From contig JAGCVL010000002.1 in the NCBI GenBank assembly GCA_017962365.1, positions 99,834 through 163,833 on the forward strand: a stretch of DNA of 64,000 nt. The letters are read 5' to 3'. The notes beneath the pieces are model-generated. The model worked only from the letters and a program-made list of their open reading frames with translations, had not been told where the DNA came from and ran no database searches. A program made the position numbers and the translations under genes. Below, in pieces: positions 1-7,805 of this stretch. Source of the DNA: Candidatus Saccharimonadota bacterium (GTDB lineage: Bacteria > Patescibacteriota > Saccharimonadia > Saccharimonadales > Saccharimonadaceae). Within the stretch, counting starts at the first letter, position 1. The number at the start of each line of letters is the position of its first letter.

Positions 1-399
1 ATTCTCAAGTTTCAAACGGTTAGAGCTTTCAACTTCTGCAGACTCACCAGTCTTAAAAGTCGTACCCTTAGTCATTTTAGTGTCAGCGAGTACGTAGTAA
101 TATGTACCATTCTGATCCTTCACCCGTGCAATACGTGCTGAGCGATTTGGGTCGTACTCAATTTCCTCCACCGTAAGAGTCAAATCTTTTGGTAGGTTGT
201 AGGTCATGATGCGATAATGTCGCTTCACGCCACCACCGCGATGCCGCACAGTGATGCGACCCTGGTTGTTTTTACCAGCTTGCTGCTTTTTTGCACGAAG
301 CAAAGACTTCATCGGCTTATTAGTCGTAATCTGATCATAATCCTCAGTCGTCTTCTGTCTTTGTGCAGCAGTCACTGGACGATATGCCTTAATTGCCAT
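1..399 (-). CDS. rplB: 50S ribosomal protein L2, N-terminal part (runs off the window)
   Basis: The first 133 residues of uL2, reading MAIKAYRPVTAAQR, then an RHRGGGVKRHYR stretch and the OB-like domain (IEYDPNRSARIARV, YYYVLA). L2 binds 23S rRNA at the peptidyl-transferase centre. The gene continues beyond position 1. Its ATG shares one base with the rplW stop codon (TAATG), which points to translational coupling. It is the fourth gene of an rplC-rplD-rplW-rplB order, the standard S10-operon arrangement. The identification is secure; only the C-terminal half is missing from view. Confidence 0.97.
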   Translation of the reverse strand, partial: MAIKAYRPVTAAQRQKTTEDYDQITTNKPMKSLLRAKKQQAGKNNQGRITVRHRGGGVKRHYRIMTYNLPKDLTLTVEEIEYDPNRSARIARVKDQNGTYYYVLADTKMTKGTTFKTGESAEVESSNRLKLEN

Positions 400-815
400 T
401 ATTTATTCTCCTTACCTGCATTCTTGTCTGCCTTGGCGGTCTTTTTCTCGACCTTTTTTTCAGCCTTAGCATCCTTTGCGCTGGTTTTCTTATCTTCTTT
501 TTCCGGCTCTTCGAAAACTTTAATCGAATTACCTTCCGCAAGCGTCACATACGCGTACTTTTTATCCTGACGGTGTGTAATCCCAGGATAAGCGTGCTTA
601 CCCTTGCTGAATTTCGTCTTTTTACCATCACGAATCAAAGTCCGGACATCCGTAACTTTCACGTTAAATTCTTTTTCTACGAGTTTTGCAATCTCTTGCT
701 TACCCATTCCGCATTTCACTGGAAAAACATACGTGCGCTTAGTCTGCTCTATGTAAGTTTTTTCAGTTGCACGTGGCTCCATCATGTGGAGTACGATTTT
801 CTTTGCGTCCGCCAT
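399..815 (-). CDS. rplW: 50S ribosomal protein L23 with lysine-rich C-terminal tail
   Basis: uL23 sits at the exit of the ribosomal tunnel and is a docking site for trigger factor and SRP. The first ~100 residues match the family (MEPRATEKTY, VKCGMGKQEIAKLVEKEFNVKV, GKHAYPG). At 138 residues it is about 40 longer than typical bacterial L23. The excess is a low-complexity Lys/Glu/Ala tail (EKKVEKKTAKADKN). The start is set by GGAGAT a few bases upstream and by the one-base overlap with the rplD stop. The tail may be a lineage-specific rRNA-binding extension; that is inference. Confidence 0.95.
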   Translation of the reverse strand: MADAKKIVLHMMEPRATEKTYIEQTKRTYVFPVKCGMGKQEIAKLVEKEFNVKVTDVRTLIRDGKKTKFSKGKHAYPGITHRQDKKYAYVTLAEGNSIKVFEEPEKEDKKTSAKDAKAEKKVEKKTAKADKNAGKENK

Positions 816-1411
816 TACTTATCTCCTTTCAACCACTCAGTCGTAGCCTTAAGGCCAGCCTCTGAGAATACAATTGCATCCGCATTCATGATGTCAAATA
901 CATTAAGATAAGTTGCGCGTACCAACTTTACGTTAGCAAGATTATTTGTCGAACGTAGAACTTCTGGAGTCTTTTCGGCTGCCACAGCAAGCACGTTCTT
1001 GCCATCGAGCTTCAAATCCTTCAAAATCTTTGCTGCAGTCTTTGTCTTACCATCAAGCTTTGCATCAGCTGGCAAAACCACTACTGCCTTGTCTGCATTC
1101 TTCATTGAAAGCGCCTGGCGTACAGCCTGCTGTTTTGCGCTTCTAGAAATCTTTTTAGTGAAATTTTCTTCACCGGTGCGACCAAACGCCACACCACCAT
1201 GGCGCCAAATCGGGTTGCGGGTACTACCAAAACGAGCACGTCCCGTACCTTTTTGCTTCCATGGCTTCTTGCCACCACCAGAAACTTCACCACGCTTCAA
1301 AGTTTTTGCGTGCGATGAACGTGAATTGGCAAGATATGCATCATAAGCGAGTTTCACGAGTTCGTGATTCTCAACTGAGAGACCGAAAATGTCTTTATCT
1401 AAAGTAGCCAT
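815..1411 (-). CDS. rplD: 50S ribosomal protein L4
   Basis: uL4, 198 residues, close to the usual length. The conserved loop that lines the exit tunnel is visible (RGEVSGGGKKPWKQKGTGRA, then GSTRNPIWRHGGVAFG). In E. coli, L4 is also the autogenous repressor of the S10 operon, binding the leader RNA. That matters here because a structured leader precedes rplC. The start follows a GGAG motif that lies within the rplC stop region one base away. Second gene of the operon. Confidence 0.97.
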   Translation of the reverse strand: MATLDKDIFGLSVENHELVKLAYDAYLANSRSSHAKTLKRGEVSGGGKKPWKQKGTGRARFGSTRNPIWRHGGVAFGRTGEENFTKKISRSAKQQAVRQALSMKNADKAVVVLPADAKLDGKTKTAAKILKDLKLDGKNVLAVAAEKTPEVLRSTNNLANVKLVRATYLNVFDIMNADAIVFSEAGLKATTEWLKGDK

Positions 1412-1412
1412 A

Positions 1413-2033
1413 TTACTCCTCTCCCTCCACGCTTACGATACCTTTCTTCGGACCTGGCACAGCGCCTTTAAGACCAATCAAATTATTCGCCGCGTCGATA
1501 TACGCCACTACGAGATTTTTGACCGTTACCGTGTCGTGCCCCATGCGACCAGGCATCCGCTTGCCTTTCCAGACTTTCTGCGGATACATCGAACCGATCG
1601 AACCGACCTTTCTAATGTCGCCCTTAAAGCCGTGCGTATTACGAGACTCTTGGAAGTTCCACCGCTTCACTGTACCGGCAAAACCTTTACCTTTGCTCGT
1701 ACCTGTCACAGCTACCTTGTCGCCAAGCTTAAAGCTCTCAACCGTAAGAGCATCGCCAAGCTTCATACCCTCAGGAATCACCTCAACGCGAAATTCCTTT
1801 AGGACCTTAGGATTTATATTTTCTCCGGCCTTCTTTACGTGGCCAGAAACCGACTTGCTCAGATTCTTACCCTGACCATAGCCCACTTGCACAGCATTAT
1901 AACCATCGGTGTCGACAGTCTTTATCTGAGTCACCGTGCATGGACCGGCTTGAAGGATAGTTACTGGTGTAACTTCACCCGTCTCACCGATAATCTGGGT
2001 CATACCAATCTTGGTGCCGAGAATGACTTGCAT
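1413..2033 (-). CDS. rplC: 50S ribosomal protein L3
   Basis: uL3, 206 residues. It starts MQVILGTKIGMTQI and contains the family signature around GFAGTVKRWNFQ and GSIGSMYPQKVWKGKRMPG. It is an early-assembly protein of the large subunit. Purine-rich AAAGGAAAGG lies before the ATG and acts as Shine-Dalgarno. In most bacteria rpsJ (S10) precedes rplC in this operon. Here the operon promoter and a ~180-nt leader lie directly upstream instead, so rpsJ is either elsewhere or unlinked. Confidence 0.97.
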   Translation of the reverse strand: MQVILGTKIGMTQIIGETGEVTPVTILQAGPCTVTQIKTVDTDGYNAVQVGYGQGKNLSKSVSGHVKKAGENINPKVLKEFRVEVIPEGMKLGDALTVESFKLGDKVAVTGTSKGKGFAGTVKRWNFQESRNTHGFKGDIRKVGSIGSMYPQKVWKGKRMPGRMGHDTVTVKNLVVAYIDAANNLIGLKGAVPGPKKGIVSVEGEE

Positions 2034-2213
2034 TCTATTCCTTTCCTTTATATTTAACTCCTACCACTAGATTTTCTAGTGACCTTACGCCCCTATAAGG
2101 CGCTCGTACCGTTTTGTCTCTGTACAACAGACAAAACGACACTATTAAAACTAGACTTTTAGGCTGGTTTCCGCCCGTGAAATAGCAGACCCGTCCTGAT
2201 GTCTAGAACTAAC
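2034..2213 (-). promoter_or_regulatory. Structured 5' leader of the rplC operon
   Basis: About 180 nt between the predicted transcription start (~2213) and rplC. Four helices can be drawn. A closing stem pairs 2201-2206 with 2151-2156 (CTAGAC/GTCTAG). A 9-bp hairpin pairs 2111-2119 with 2129-2137 (GTTTTGTCT/AGACAAAAC). A small GC-rich hairpin lies near 2090-2105. A 7-bp hairpin pairs 2065-2071 with 2075-2081 (CACTAGA/TCTAGTG). By analogy with the L4-binding S10 leaders of E. coli and Bacillus this is probably an autoregulatory ribosomal-protein leader. The ligand is inference. Confidence 0.6.
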
Positions 2214-2219
2214 CTTTCC

Positions 2220-2248
2220 ATTATATCACGAAAAACGTTTTTTTGCAA
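2220..2248 (-). promoter_or_regulatory. Promoter of the rplC-rplD-rplW-rplB operon
   Basis: On the minus strand TTGCAA (2248-2243) and TATAAT (2225-2220) are separated by exactly 17 bp, with TGA just before the -10. It lies between prfB and the structured leader, and drives the ribosomal operon. Confidence 0.8.
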
Positions 2249-2251
2249 TAC

Positions 2252-3343
2252 CTAACGCTCTAAATACGCATCAATAAATTCGCCAATTTTACCATCCAGT
2301 ACTGCACTCACGTCTGAAGTCTCGTGCCCGGTGCGCGTGTCTTTTACTAATTGGTATGGCTGCATCACATAATTCCGAATTTGCTGTCCCCAACCAGCCG
2401 ATTCGCCAGCCCTAAGTTCAGACAAACTCGCCGCGTGCTGTTCTATCTGCATCTGCGCCAATTTTCCACGCAAAATTTCCATCGCTTTTTCTTTGTTTTG
2501 GTGCTGGCTCCGCTCATTTTGAATCGCCACCACCGTATTGGTCGGAAGATGCGTAATCCGCACCGCCGAATCCGTCGTATTCACACCTTGCCCGCCGTGT
2601 CCGCCACTGTGATATACGTCAATCCGAAGGTCTTTTTCGTCAATCTGCACATCTGTATCCGCTTTAATCACTGGCAAAACCTCAATTAATGCAAAAGAAG
2701 TCTGCCTCAAATTATTTGCATTGAATGGTGACAACCGCACCAGGCGATGCACGCCATGCTCGGACTTTAACACCCCATATGCTCCCGCCCCAGTATAGCC
2801 CTCAGCCACCCCACTTAGCTCATACACCGCGGTTTTAATCCCAGCCTCTTCGCCTTCTACTCTTTCAATCAAAGCCATCTTGAGCCCTTGTCGCTCCGCA
2901 AATCTCCGATACATGCGCTCTAGCATCCCCGCCCAGTCCATCGCTTCCGTCCCCCCCGCACCAGAAGTAATCCGAAGAATCGCATCGCTACCATCATACG
3001 GTCCGGTAAACCTTAGTGCCTTCTTTAGTCCATCCAGTTCACTCTCCATTGCCGTAAGTTGCCCATCCATCTCTGTCGTTAGGCTATCATCCGCCATCGC
3101 GATGAGCTCCCCCATGTCATTAATCTGCGTTTCCAGCATCACCCATGGTTGCACCTCGTCGCTAAGACTCGCTAGCTCCTGATTTTTCTCAGTCGCCACC
3201 TTCACGTCCCGCCAAATCTCCGGCTCCGCCACTTCTTCTTCTAGCTTCTTCAGCCTCTGCACTTTCTCGGCAATTTTCAGTCGCTCATAAACTTTGGCAA
3301 ATTCCGCTTTCAAACTTTCCAGTCTTTTTTCAATCTCTTGCAT
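2252..3343 (-). CDS. prfB: Peptide chain release factor 2
   Basis: RF2 ends translation at UGA and UAA. Its peptide-anticodon motif SPF (RLSPFNANNLRQ) and catalytic GGQ loop (YHSGGHGGQGVNTTDSAVR) are both present. The 363-residue length from MQEIEKRLESL fits the family. That ATG lies 7 nt after TATAAT (3356-3351) with no Shine-Dalgarno, so the mRNA is probably leaderless; an ATG five bases upstream is only 2 nt from the box. RF2 is read from one continuous frame, without the programmed +1 frameshift used by E. coli. Its presence shows that UGA is a stop codon. Confidence 0.96.
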   Translation of the reverse strand: MQEIEKRLESLKAEFAKVYERLKIAEKVQRLKKLEEEVAEPEIWRDVKVATEKNQELASLSDEVQPWVMLETQINDMGELIAMADDSLTTEMDGQLTAMESELDGLKKALRFTGPYDGSDAILRITSGAGGTEAMDWAGMLERMYRRFAERQGLKMALIERVEGEEAGIKTAVYELSGVAEGYTGAGAYGVLKSEHGVHRLVRLSPFNANNLRQTSFALIEVLPVIKADTDVQIDEKDLRIDVYHSGGHGGQGVNTTDSAVRITHLPTNTVVAIQNERSQHQNKEKAMEILRGKLAQMQIEQHAASLSELRAGESAGWGQQIRNYVMQPYQLVKDTRTGHETSDVSAVLDGKIGEFIDAYLER

Positions 3344-3366
3344 ACCATCCATTATACAACAAATCC

Positions 3367-3398
3367 AATAAAAATAGCCCCGAAGGGCCATTTTTATT
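3367..3398 (-). terminator. Rho-independent terminator after the 83-residue gene
   Basis: A stem of 14 positions with one mismatch pairs 3367-3380 with 3385-3398 around a CGAA/TTCG loop. The GCCC/GGGC core is flanked by A/T tracts on both sides. The stop codon of the upstream 83-residue gene (3394-3396) is inside the stem. It also lies directly before the prfB -10 box, separating the two genes. Confidence 0.8.
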
Positions 3399-3645
3399 GT
3401 GTGAGGTACCAGGATAAATCGCGCGAGTTGAACTCGAGGCGGAATTTTTCCCGGCCGACTAATACGTCGAAGATATGAAGAGCCACCTCGCCCACGAATC
3501 TAATCTGGGTTTGGAGGAGTTCGGTGATTTCGGTTTCCGACTCACCCTGCCGCCGAAAATTAAGCGGTTGGCAGGGGGTCATTTCGTAACCGAAAAGCGC
3601 CATTACTTCGACCCTCTCTATTTTGTTTTTGTTAAAGTTTTTCAT
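3394..3645 (-). CDS. Small protein of unknown function (83 aa)
   Basis: Not recognised. The 83 residues start MKNFNKNKIERVEVMALFGYEM and have mixed polar and hydrophobic composition, no transmembrane segment and no signal peptide. A single Cys lies at about residue 25. The gene looks real: AAGGAG (3657-3652) is 6 nt before the ATG, a strong terminator overlaps its stop codon, and a long structured leader precedes it. It stands alone between prfB and dusB, divergent from dusB. The leader suggests the protein is made under specific conditions, but nothing in the sequence gives its role. Confidence 0.6.
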   Translation of the reverse strand: MKNFNKNKIERVEVMALFGYEMTPCQPLNFRRQGESETEITELLQTQIRFVGEVALHIFDVLVGREKFRLEFNSRDLSWYLTQ

Positions 3646-3790
3646 AACTGACTCCTTAAATTAAATTATTAGAGCCATTTATGTGAGCCGCTATTTTATT
3701 GGCTCATAGTTACGGGTATAAATGACAATGCCCGCAACCTTTAACTTTTCTCTTTGCCAGTGACCGAAGTATAGCAAGAGACGCTTCCAT
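3646..3790 (-). promoter_or_regulatory. Candidate structured cis-regulatory leader of the 83-residue gene
   Basis: About 145 nt of 5' UTR. In transcript order there are three hairpins: 3780-3772 with 3759-3750 (CTCTTGCTA/TGGCAAAGAG, one bulge); 3737-3731 with 3716-3710 (TTGCGGG/CCCGTAA); and 3706-3701 with 3689-3684 (TGAGCC/GGCTCA). A second GGCTC at 3676-3672 could replace the right arm of the third hairpin. That would give two mutually exclusive pairings just before the Shine-Dalgarno. A TAAAAT at about 3800 may be the -10. No known riboswitch class is recognised. Confidence 0.45.
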
Positions 3791-3858
3791 TTTAACATAA
3801 AAATAACCAAAAAGGTAAAAATTGCCCTCACCCCAGCTTCGTGTTATAATATTTAAAT

Positions 3859-4905
3859 ATGATTTGGGACGAGCTCAAAAAACCATTTCTTTGTCTTGCG
3901 CCGATGGAGGGCGTGACGGATATTATGTTCCGCCAGGTTGTCGCGCGTGCCGGCCGACCGGATTTATTTTTCACGGAATTTACCAATGTATCGTCATACG
4001 CATCCGAAAAAGGCCGCGCAAACGCCCTCGAGCGCCTCGAAATCGCCCCGACCGACTCGCCTATCATCGCCCAAATTTGGGGTAAAGACCCAGCCCACTT
4101 CGCAGAATGCGCCGCGGCGCTTGAGTCGCTCGGCTTTTCCGGCATAGATCTAAACTTTGGTTGCCCAGATAAAAATGTCAACAAAACCGGCGGTGGCGCC
4201 GCCATGATTAAAACCCCAGAGCTAGCTATAGAATGTTATCGTAACGCCCGCGCACATACTAACTTACCAGTCTCTATCAAGACCCGCCTCGGCTGGTCAA
4301 AACCAGAAGAGTTTCGTACCTGGCTACCAGTTTTGCTTGCCGAGCATCCCGCAGCCCTCACCGTGCATCTTCGCACCAAAAAAGAAATGAGCAAAGTCCC
4401 CGCCCACTACGAGTTAATCCCTGAAATCGTAAAAATGCGTGCCGAAATCTCACCAGAGACCAAGCTCATCATTAATGGCGACATCAAAGACCGCACCCAC
4501 GCTCTAGAATTGCACGCTGAATACCCAGAGGTCGACGGTTTTATGATCGGCCGCGGAGTTTTTGGAAACCCATACTGCTTCACCGACCACACCCCAACCC
4601 AAGATGAGCTTATGGAACTTTTAAAGATGCACCTGAGGTTGTTTGAAGAATATGTGAATGGGTCTTTGAGGAACGTTTGCGACAACGGGAGCAATTTAGC
4701 GAGCGAACCCCGTGACGACGGGTGTGAGCGAAGCGGTTCCGAAAAGACCCGTTCATATATTCGTTCATATGAGCCTCTGAAACATTTCTTTAAAATTTAC
4801 GTCAACAATTTCCCTGGCGCCTCTTCTTTACGCGCCGCCTTGATGGAGACTCACTCCGTCAAAGAAGCTAGAGAGACTATACAAAACTTCCAAAAAATGT
4901 TATAA
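3859..4905 (+). CDS. dusB: tRNA-dihydrouridine synthase with an in-frame palindromic insertion
   Basis: A flavoprotein that reduces uridines in tRNA to dihydrouridine. The TIM-barrel N-terminus (LCLAPMEGVTDIMFRQVV), the active-site Cys loop (LNFGCPDKNVNKTGGGAAMI), the SIKTRLGW strand, and the FMN-phosphate region (INGDIKDR, FMIGRGVFGNPY) are in order. TATAAT (3845-3850) lies 8 nt before the ATG with no Shine-Dalgarno, so it is probably leaderless. The start of the C-terminal helical domain is interrupted by about 38 residues of low-similarity sequence encoded by a palindrome (4648-4762). The flanking EPLKHFFKIYVNNFPGA resumes the family pattern. Subfamily (DusA/B/C) is not certain. Confidence 0.9.
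   Translation: MIWDELKKPFLCLAPMEGVTDIMFRQVVARAGRPDLFFTEFTNVSSYASEKGRANALERLEIAPTDSPIIAQIWGKDPAHFAECAAALESLGFSGIDLNFGCPDKNVNKTGGGAAMIKTPELAIECYRNARAHTNLPVSIKTRLGWSKPEEFRTWLPVLLAEHPAALTVHLRTKKEMSKVPAHYELIPEIVKMRAEISPETKLIINGDIKDRTHALELHAEYPEVDGFMIGRGVFGNPYCFTDHTPTQDELMELLKMHLRLFEEYVNGSLRNVCDNGSNLASEPRDDGCERSGSEKTRSYIRSYEPLKHFFKIYVNNFPGASSLRAALMETHSVKEARETIQNFQKML
4648..4762 (+). repeat. Palindromic insertion element inside dusB
   Basis: A 115-bp segment bounded by 27-nt inverted arms (4648-4674 and 4736-4762). The arms match at 23 of 27 positions, and G-T pairs raise this to 25. The inner part has further self-complementary GC-rich blocks (ACGGG...CCCGT, GTTTGCG...GCGAAGC). It keeps the dusB frame open and adds roughly 38 residues. 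It resembles in kind, not in sequence, the Rickettsia palindromic elements that insert in frame into genes. Confidence 0.75.
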
Positions 4906-4950
4906 TCTGTAGCACACAATCGCGCACATTACATGAAAGGGGTATACAAA

Positions 4951-5274
4951 ATGGAAGATTCCTCAGTTGATTTAGTCGAGCTGTCCGAAATAGGTAAAAT
5001 GAGGGACGAACTCTGCGATTTCAAGATTTCGAACTTTCTTTACAAAGTCGGGAGAGATGATGGAGATTGGTGGATCGAGCAAATCCGACAAGCAGCCTCC
5101 CAAAATAACCCCAGACAGGTCGTCGATGAAATGCTCCAAAAAATGCTGATTAATGCGTGTCCCTACCGGAAACGCAGCAAGATTAAGCATTTCTTAGGAA
5201 GCAAAAAAGGTCGAAAAGAATTTAAAGCCATCCGGCTTTTTATGATTAAACACCATTTCATCCCGGCCATCTAA
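4951..5274 (+). CDS. Small protein of unknown function (107 aa)
   Basis: Not recognised. The protein starts MEDSSVDLVELSEIGK, is helix-rich and charged, has a DGDWWIEQIRQAA segment and a basic stretch (YRKRSKIKHFLGSKKGRKEFK), and ends in an amphipathic tail. There is no signal or membrane segment. AAAGGGG lies 8-10 nt before the ATG at 4951, so the in-frame ATG at 4933 is less likely. A TATAAT at 4901-4906, overlapping the dusB stop, would give a ~38-nt leader. A strong terminator follows directly. The basic C-terminal half could bind nucleic acid; that is inference only. Confidence 0.65.
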   Translation: MEDSSVDLVELSEIGKMRDELCDFKISNFLYKVGRDDGDWWIEQIRQAASQNNPRQVVDEMLQKMLINACPYRKRSKIKHFLGSKKGRKEFKAIRLFMIKHHFIPAI

Positions 5275-5282
5275 TCCCCCTT

Positions 5283-5312
5283 CCCTCCGGCTTTCGAGTC
5301 GGAGGGATTTTT
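5283..5312 (+). terminator. Rho-independent terminator
   Basis: A 10-bp stem pairs 5283-5292 (CCCTCCGGCT) with 5297-5306 (AGTCGGAGGG) around a TTCG tetraloop. An ATTTTTG tract follows. It ends the 107-residue gene and lies directly before the murD promoter. Confidence 0.9.
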
Positions 5313-5328
5313 GTGCTATAATATTTTT

Positions 5329-6558
5329 ATGAAAATTTTATTACTAGGCTACGGCGTCGAGGGAAAATCCGCCGAAAATTATATCAAAAACCACTTTAAA
5401 GATGCCACCATCGACATCTTGGAGAATTTTACACCCGCAGAAATCAAACAGGGCGATTATTCATCCTATGATATAATTTTTCGCAGTCCATCCGTCCCAC
5501 CACTTCATCTAAAAACCGAGACTAGTGTTACTAAATATTTCTTCGACCGCTGTCCTTGCCCCATCATCGGTGTTACCGCCACCAAGGGCAAAGGTACCAC
5601 CTGCTCATTTATTAAGTCCCTCCTCGACGCTCACCACGAAGACGCCTATCTTGTCGGCAACATCGGCGTGCCGGCCCTCGATATCCTAGACAATCTTACC
5701 GCTAACTCCGTTGTTGTCTATGAAATGTCCAGCTTCCAGCTTTGGGATCTCGAAAAATCCCCTCATATCGCCATCGTTGGCCATTTGGAACCCGACCATC
5801 TTAACGTTCATGACGGTTACGACGATTACATCGCCGCCAAGTCCAATATCTGTCGCCATCAATCCGCCGGTGATTACTGCATTTATTATGCCAAAAACCC
5901 TGAGTCTACTAAGCTTGCCAATCTATCTAAAGCTCACAAAATCCCTTATCCTTTCGAAATTCCAGACGATGTCCGTTCGAGCGTCAATCTACCAGGCGAG
6001 CACAATATAAATAACGCCATCGCCGCTATCGCCGCCGTAGCTAGCTACAAAAATATATCACCAGATGAATATTTAAAAGAATATAAAGTCGAAATCACAG
6101 AAGGCCTAAAAAATTTCCATGGCCTTCCGCATCGTCTTGAATTCCTCCGCGAGCTAAATGGTGTCAGATATTACGACGACAACTTTTCGACCAACCCGTC
6201 ATCTACCCGTGTTGCTATAGAGGCTTTCCCAGATAACAATGTTGTTGCCATTATCGGCGGTCGCGACAAAACCGACTATAAAGACATCCCTGAGCTCTAC
6301 GAAATTTTGCAAGCTCCCCAGGCCAAAAAAATCATCCTCATCGGCGAATCCGGCCATGAGCTTGCCGCCCGTTACGACGACCCCCGCTTTGTCGTCTCCG
6401 AGTCTCTCGAATCTGCCATCAACACCGCCCGAGAAATTGCCGAGACTATGGATAAATCCATCGTCGTCATGTCCCCCGCCGCCGCCTCTTTCGACATGTT
6501 CAAAAACGTCTACGACCGCGGCGCTCAGTTTAAAAATTTAATTTCGTCTCTAAGCTAG
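5329..6558 (+). CDS. murD: UDP-N-acetylmuramoylalanine--D-glutamate ligase
   Basis: MurD adds D-glutamate to UDP-MurNAc-L-Ala in peptidoglycan precursor synthesis, using ATP. The 409 residues show an N-terminal Rossmann-like UDP-binding domain (KILLLGYGVEGKSAE), the P-loop GVTATKGKGTTCSF, YEMSSFQLW, GHLEPDHLNVH with the metal-binding His, and the C-terminal ligase domain (LPHRLEFL, YDDNFSTNPSSTRVA, IIGGRDKTDY). TATAAT (5317-5322) lies exactly 6 nt before the ATG with no Shine-Dalgarno: probably leaderless. The last 29 bp overlap, tail to tail, the M16 peptidase gene on the other strand. Confidence 0.95.
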   Translation: MKILLLGYGVEGKSAENYIKNHFKDATIDILENFTPAEIKQGDYSSYDIIFRSPSVPPLHLKTETSVTKYFFDRCPCPIIGVTATKGKGTTCSFIKSLLDAHHEDAYLVGNIGVPALDILDNLTANSVVVYEMSSFQLWDLEKSPHIAIVGHLEPDHLNVHDGYDDYIAAKSNICRHQSAGDYCIYYAKNPESTKLANLSKAHKIPYPFEIPDDVRSSVNLPGEHNINNAIAAIAAVASYKNISPDEYLKEYKVEITEGLKNFHGLPHRLEFLRELNGVRYYDDNFSTNPSSTRVAIEAFPDNNVVAIIGGRDKTDYKDIPELYEILQAPQAKKIILIGESGHELAARYDDPRFVVSESLESAINTAREIAETMDKSIVVMSPAAASFDMFKNVYDRGAQFKNLISSLS

Positions 6559-7801
6559 AGATAAACGCCTTTTCGACGCTCGACACCGCGGCAAAGCCCT
6601 TGATTCCACTTCCCGCAAACTCTCGCGCGAGCTCAATCATCCGTGTCTTATCTATCCCACGAATCAAGCTCGGCAATTCGTCATACCTCGGCGTCGTCTC
6701 GTCTACAAAATAATTTTCCGCATAATAATCCGCCACCTGCGATGGCGTCTGCGCACCCATCTGGAAACGACCTAGCGCATACGACTTTGCCGCTTCAAAA
6801 TCCGCATCCGATATTTCACCATTCAGCGCTCGCATCATTTCCTCTTGGATTAGAGCAAACAGCTCTTCTGCATTTTCTACATTTACCTCACCATCAAAAT
6901 CCCAATACGCATTCCGCATATTATTTGCAAGCGAACTACCCATCCCGTACACTAGTCCCCGCTTCCTCGCTTGTCCAAAAATCCGCGAATTCGTCGTACC
7001 GTTCAAAATATGATTAAGGCAGTTCATCGCAAATGCCTCCTCAGGCGCCAAATGTCGCGGCGTCACCAACGAAAAACCAAACGTAATATTTGACGCATCC
7101 TTCCGCCTTATCGACACCGCCTCACTCGCGTGCAAATCAGTAAACGGTATCTCAAACTTCTCTCCCTCTTTGAGTGGCCAGCTTTCAAGCTCCCTAATAA
7201 TCTTGCGTCGTCGCCCCTTAAGCCTACCAGCAATTACAAAAAGCATATTTTTAGCCGTATGTGTCCTGCGATAATGTTCTCTGATATCCTTTAATTCGAT
7301 ATTCGAAATCGTTTCTCTCCGCTGTGGCAAATCCAGCACATCTTCCCCCACCGCCTGCTGTACACGCGGCCACAAAAGTCTATAATAATCATTCATGTAT
7401 CCAGTCAGCTCCGAGCGCACGTTTGCTTTCTCACTTTTCAGCTCCTCATCGTTAAACTTTGGCTCACAAATCGACACTCGCTGCAACTCCATTATTCTAT
7501 CCCACTCAAAATCCGCACACTCTGTCTCATAACACACCGACACGTCTGAGGTCCATGCATTATGATAAGCTCCATTCTTGGTAAACTCCGCCTCAAACTC
7601 TTGCTCGTCCTTATACTTCGCATTCGCACCAAAAGCCAAATGTTCCACTAGATGTGGCAACTCGTAAATCTCATGATTTTTCGCAAAAATCATCCCAGCG
7701 CGAAATTCAATCCGCGTCGCCATCACCGTAGCCCCAGGGATATCTATCAGTAGCCCCTTGGCCCCGTTTTTTAGTTGCACTTCCTCGACTGAATGCTTCA
7801 T
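6530..7801 (-). CDS. M16-family zinc peptidase
   Basis: An inverzincin-type metallopeptidase of the pitrilysin/processing-peptidase family. The zinc motif HxxEH is at residues 50-54 (HLVEH), with the third ligand probably Glu131 (RSELTGY), the usual ~76-residue distance. The catalytic N-terminal M16 domain is followed by the M16_C-like half (AKNMLFVIAGRL, ARKRGLVYGMGS). At 423 residues it resembles the short two-domain M16B proteins that act as dimers. No signal peptide is evident, so it is probably cytoplasmic. It follows secA by 47 bp on the same strand and has no convincing promoter of its own, so it may be read from the secA operon. Substrate unknown. Confidence 0.88.
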   Translation of the reverse strand: MKHSVEEVQLKNGAKGLLIDIPGATVMATRIEFRAGMIFAKNHEIYELPHLVEHLAFGANAKYKDEQEFEAEFTKNGAYHNAWTSDVSVCYETECADFEWDRIMELQRVSICEPKFNDEELKSEKANVRSELTGYMNDYYRLLWPRVQQAVGEDVLDLPQRRETISNIELKDIREHYRRTHTAKNMLFVIAGRLKGRRRKIIRELESWPLKEGEKFEIPFTDLHASEAVSIRRKDASNITFGFSLVTPRHLAPEEAFAMNCLNHILNGTTNSRIFGQARKRGLVYGMGSSLANNMRNAYWDFDGEVNVENAEELFALIQEEMMRALNGEISDADFEAAKSYALGRFQMGAQTPSQVADYYAENYFVDETTPRYDELPSLIRGIDKTRMIELAREFAGSGIKGFAAVSSVEKAFISSLETKLNF

Positions 7802-7805
7802 ACTC

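Noticed and set aside
393..911. A 172-codon open frame on the plus strand across rplW and rplD
   Set aside because: Antisense to two clear ribosomal protein genes. It has no start signal or family likeness and is a shadow of the real genes.
2252..3343. Programmed frameshift in prfB
   Set aside because: RF2 is encoded in a single uninterrupted frame with no in-frame UGA near codon 25.
3828..4205. A 125-codon minus-strand frame inside dusB
   Set aside because: Fully inside a well-supported gene, with no ribosome-binding site or -10 box. Composition is explained by the dusB codons.
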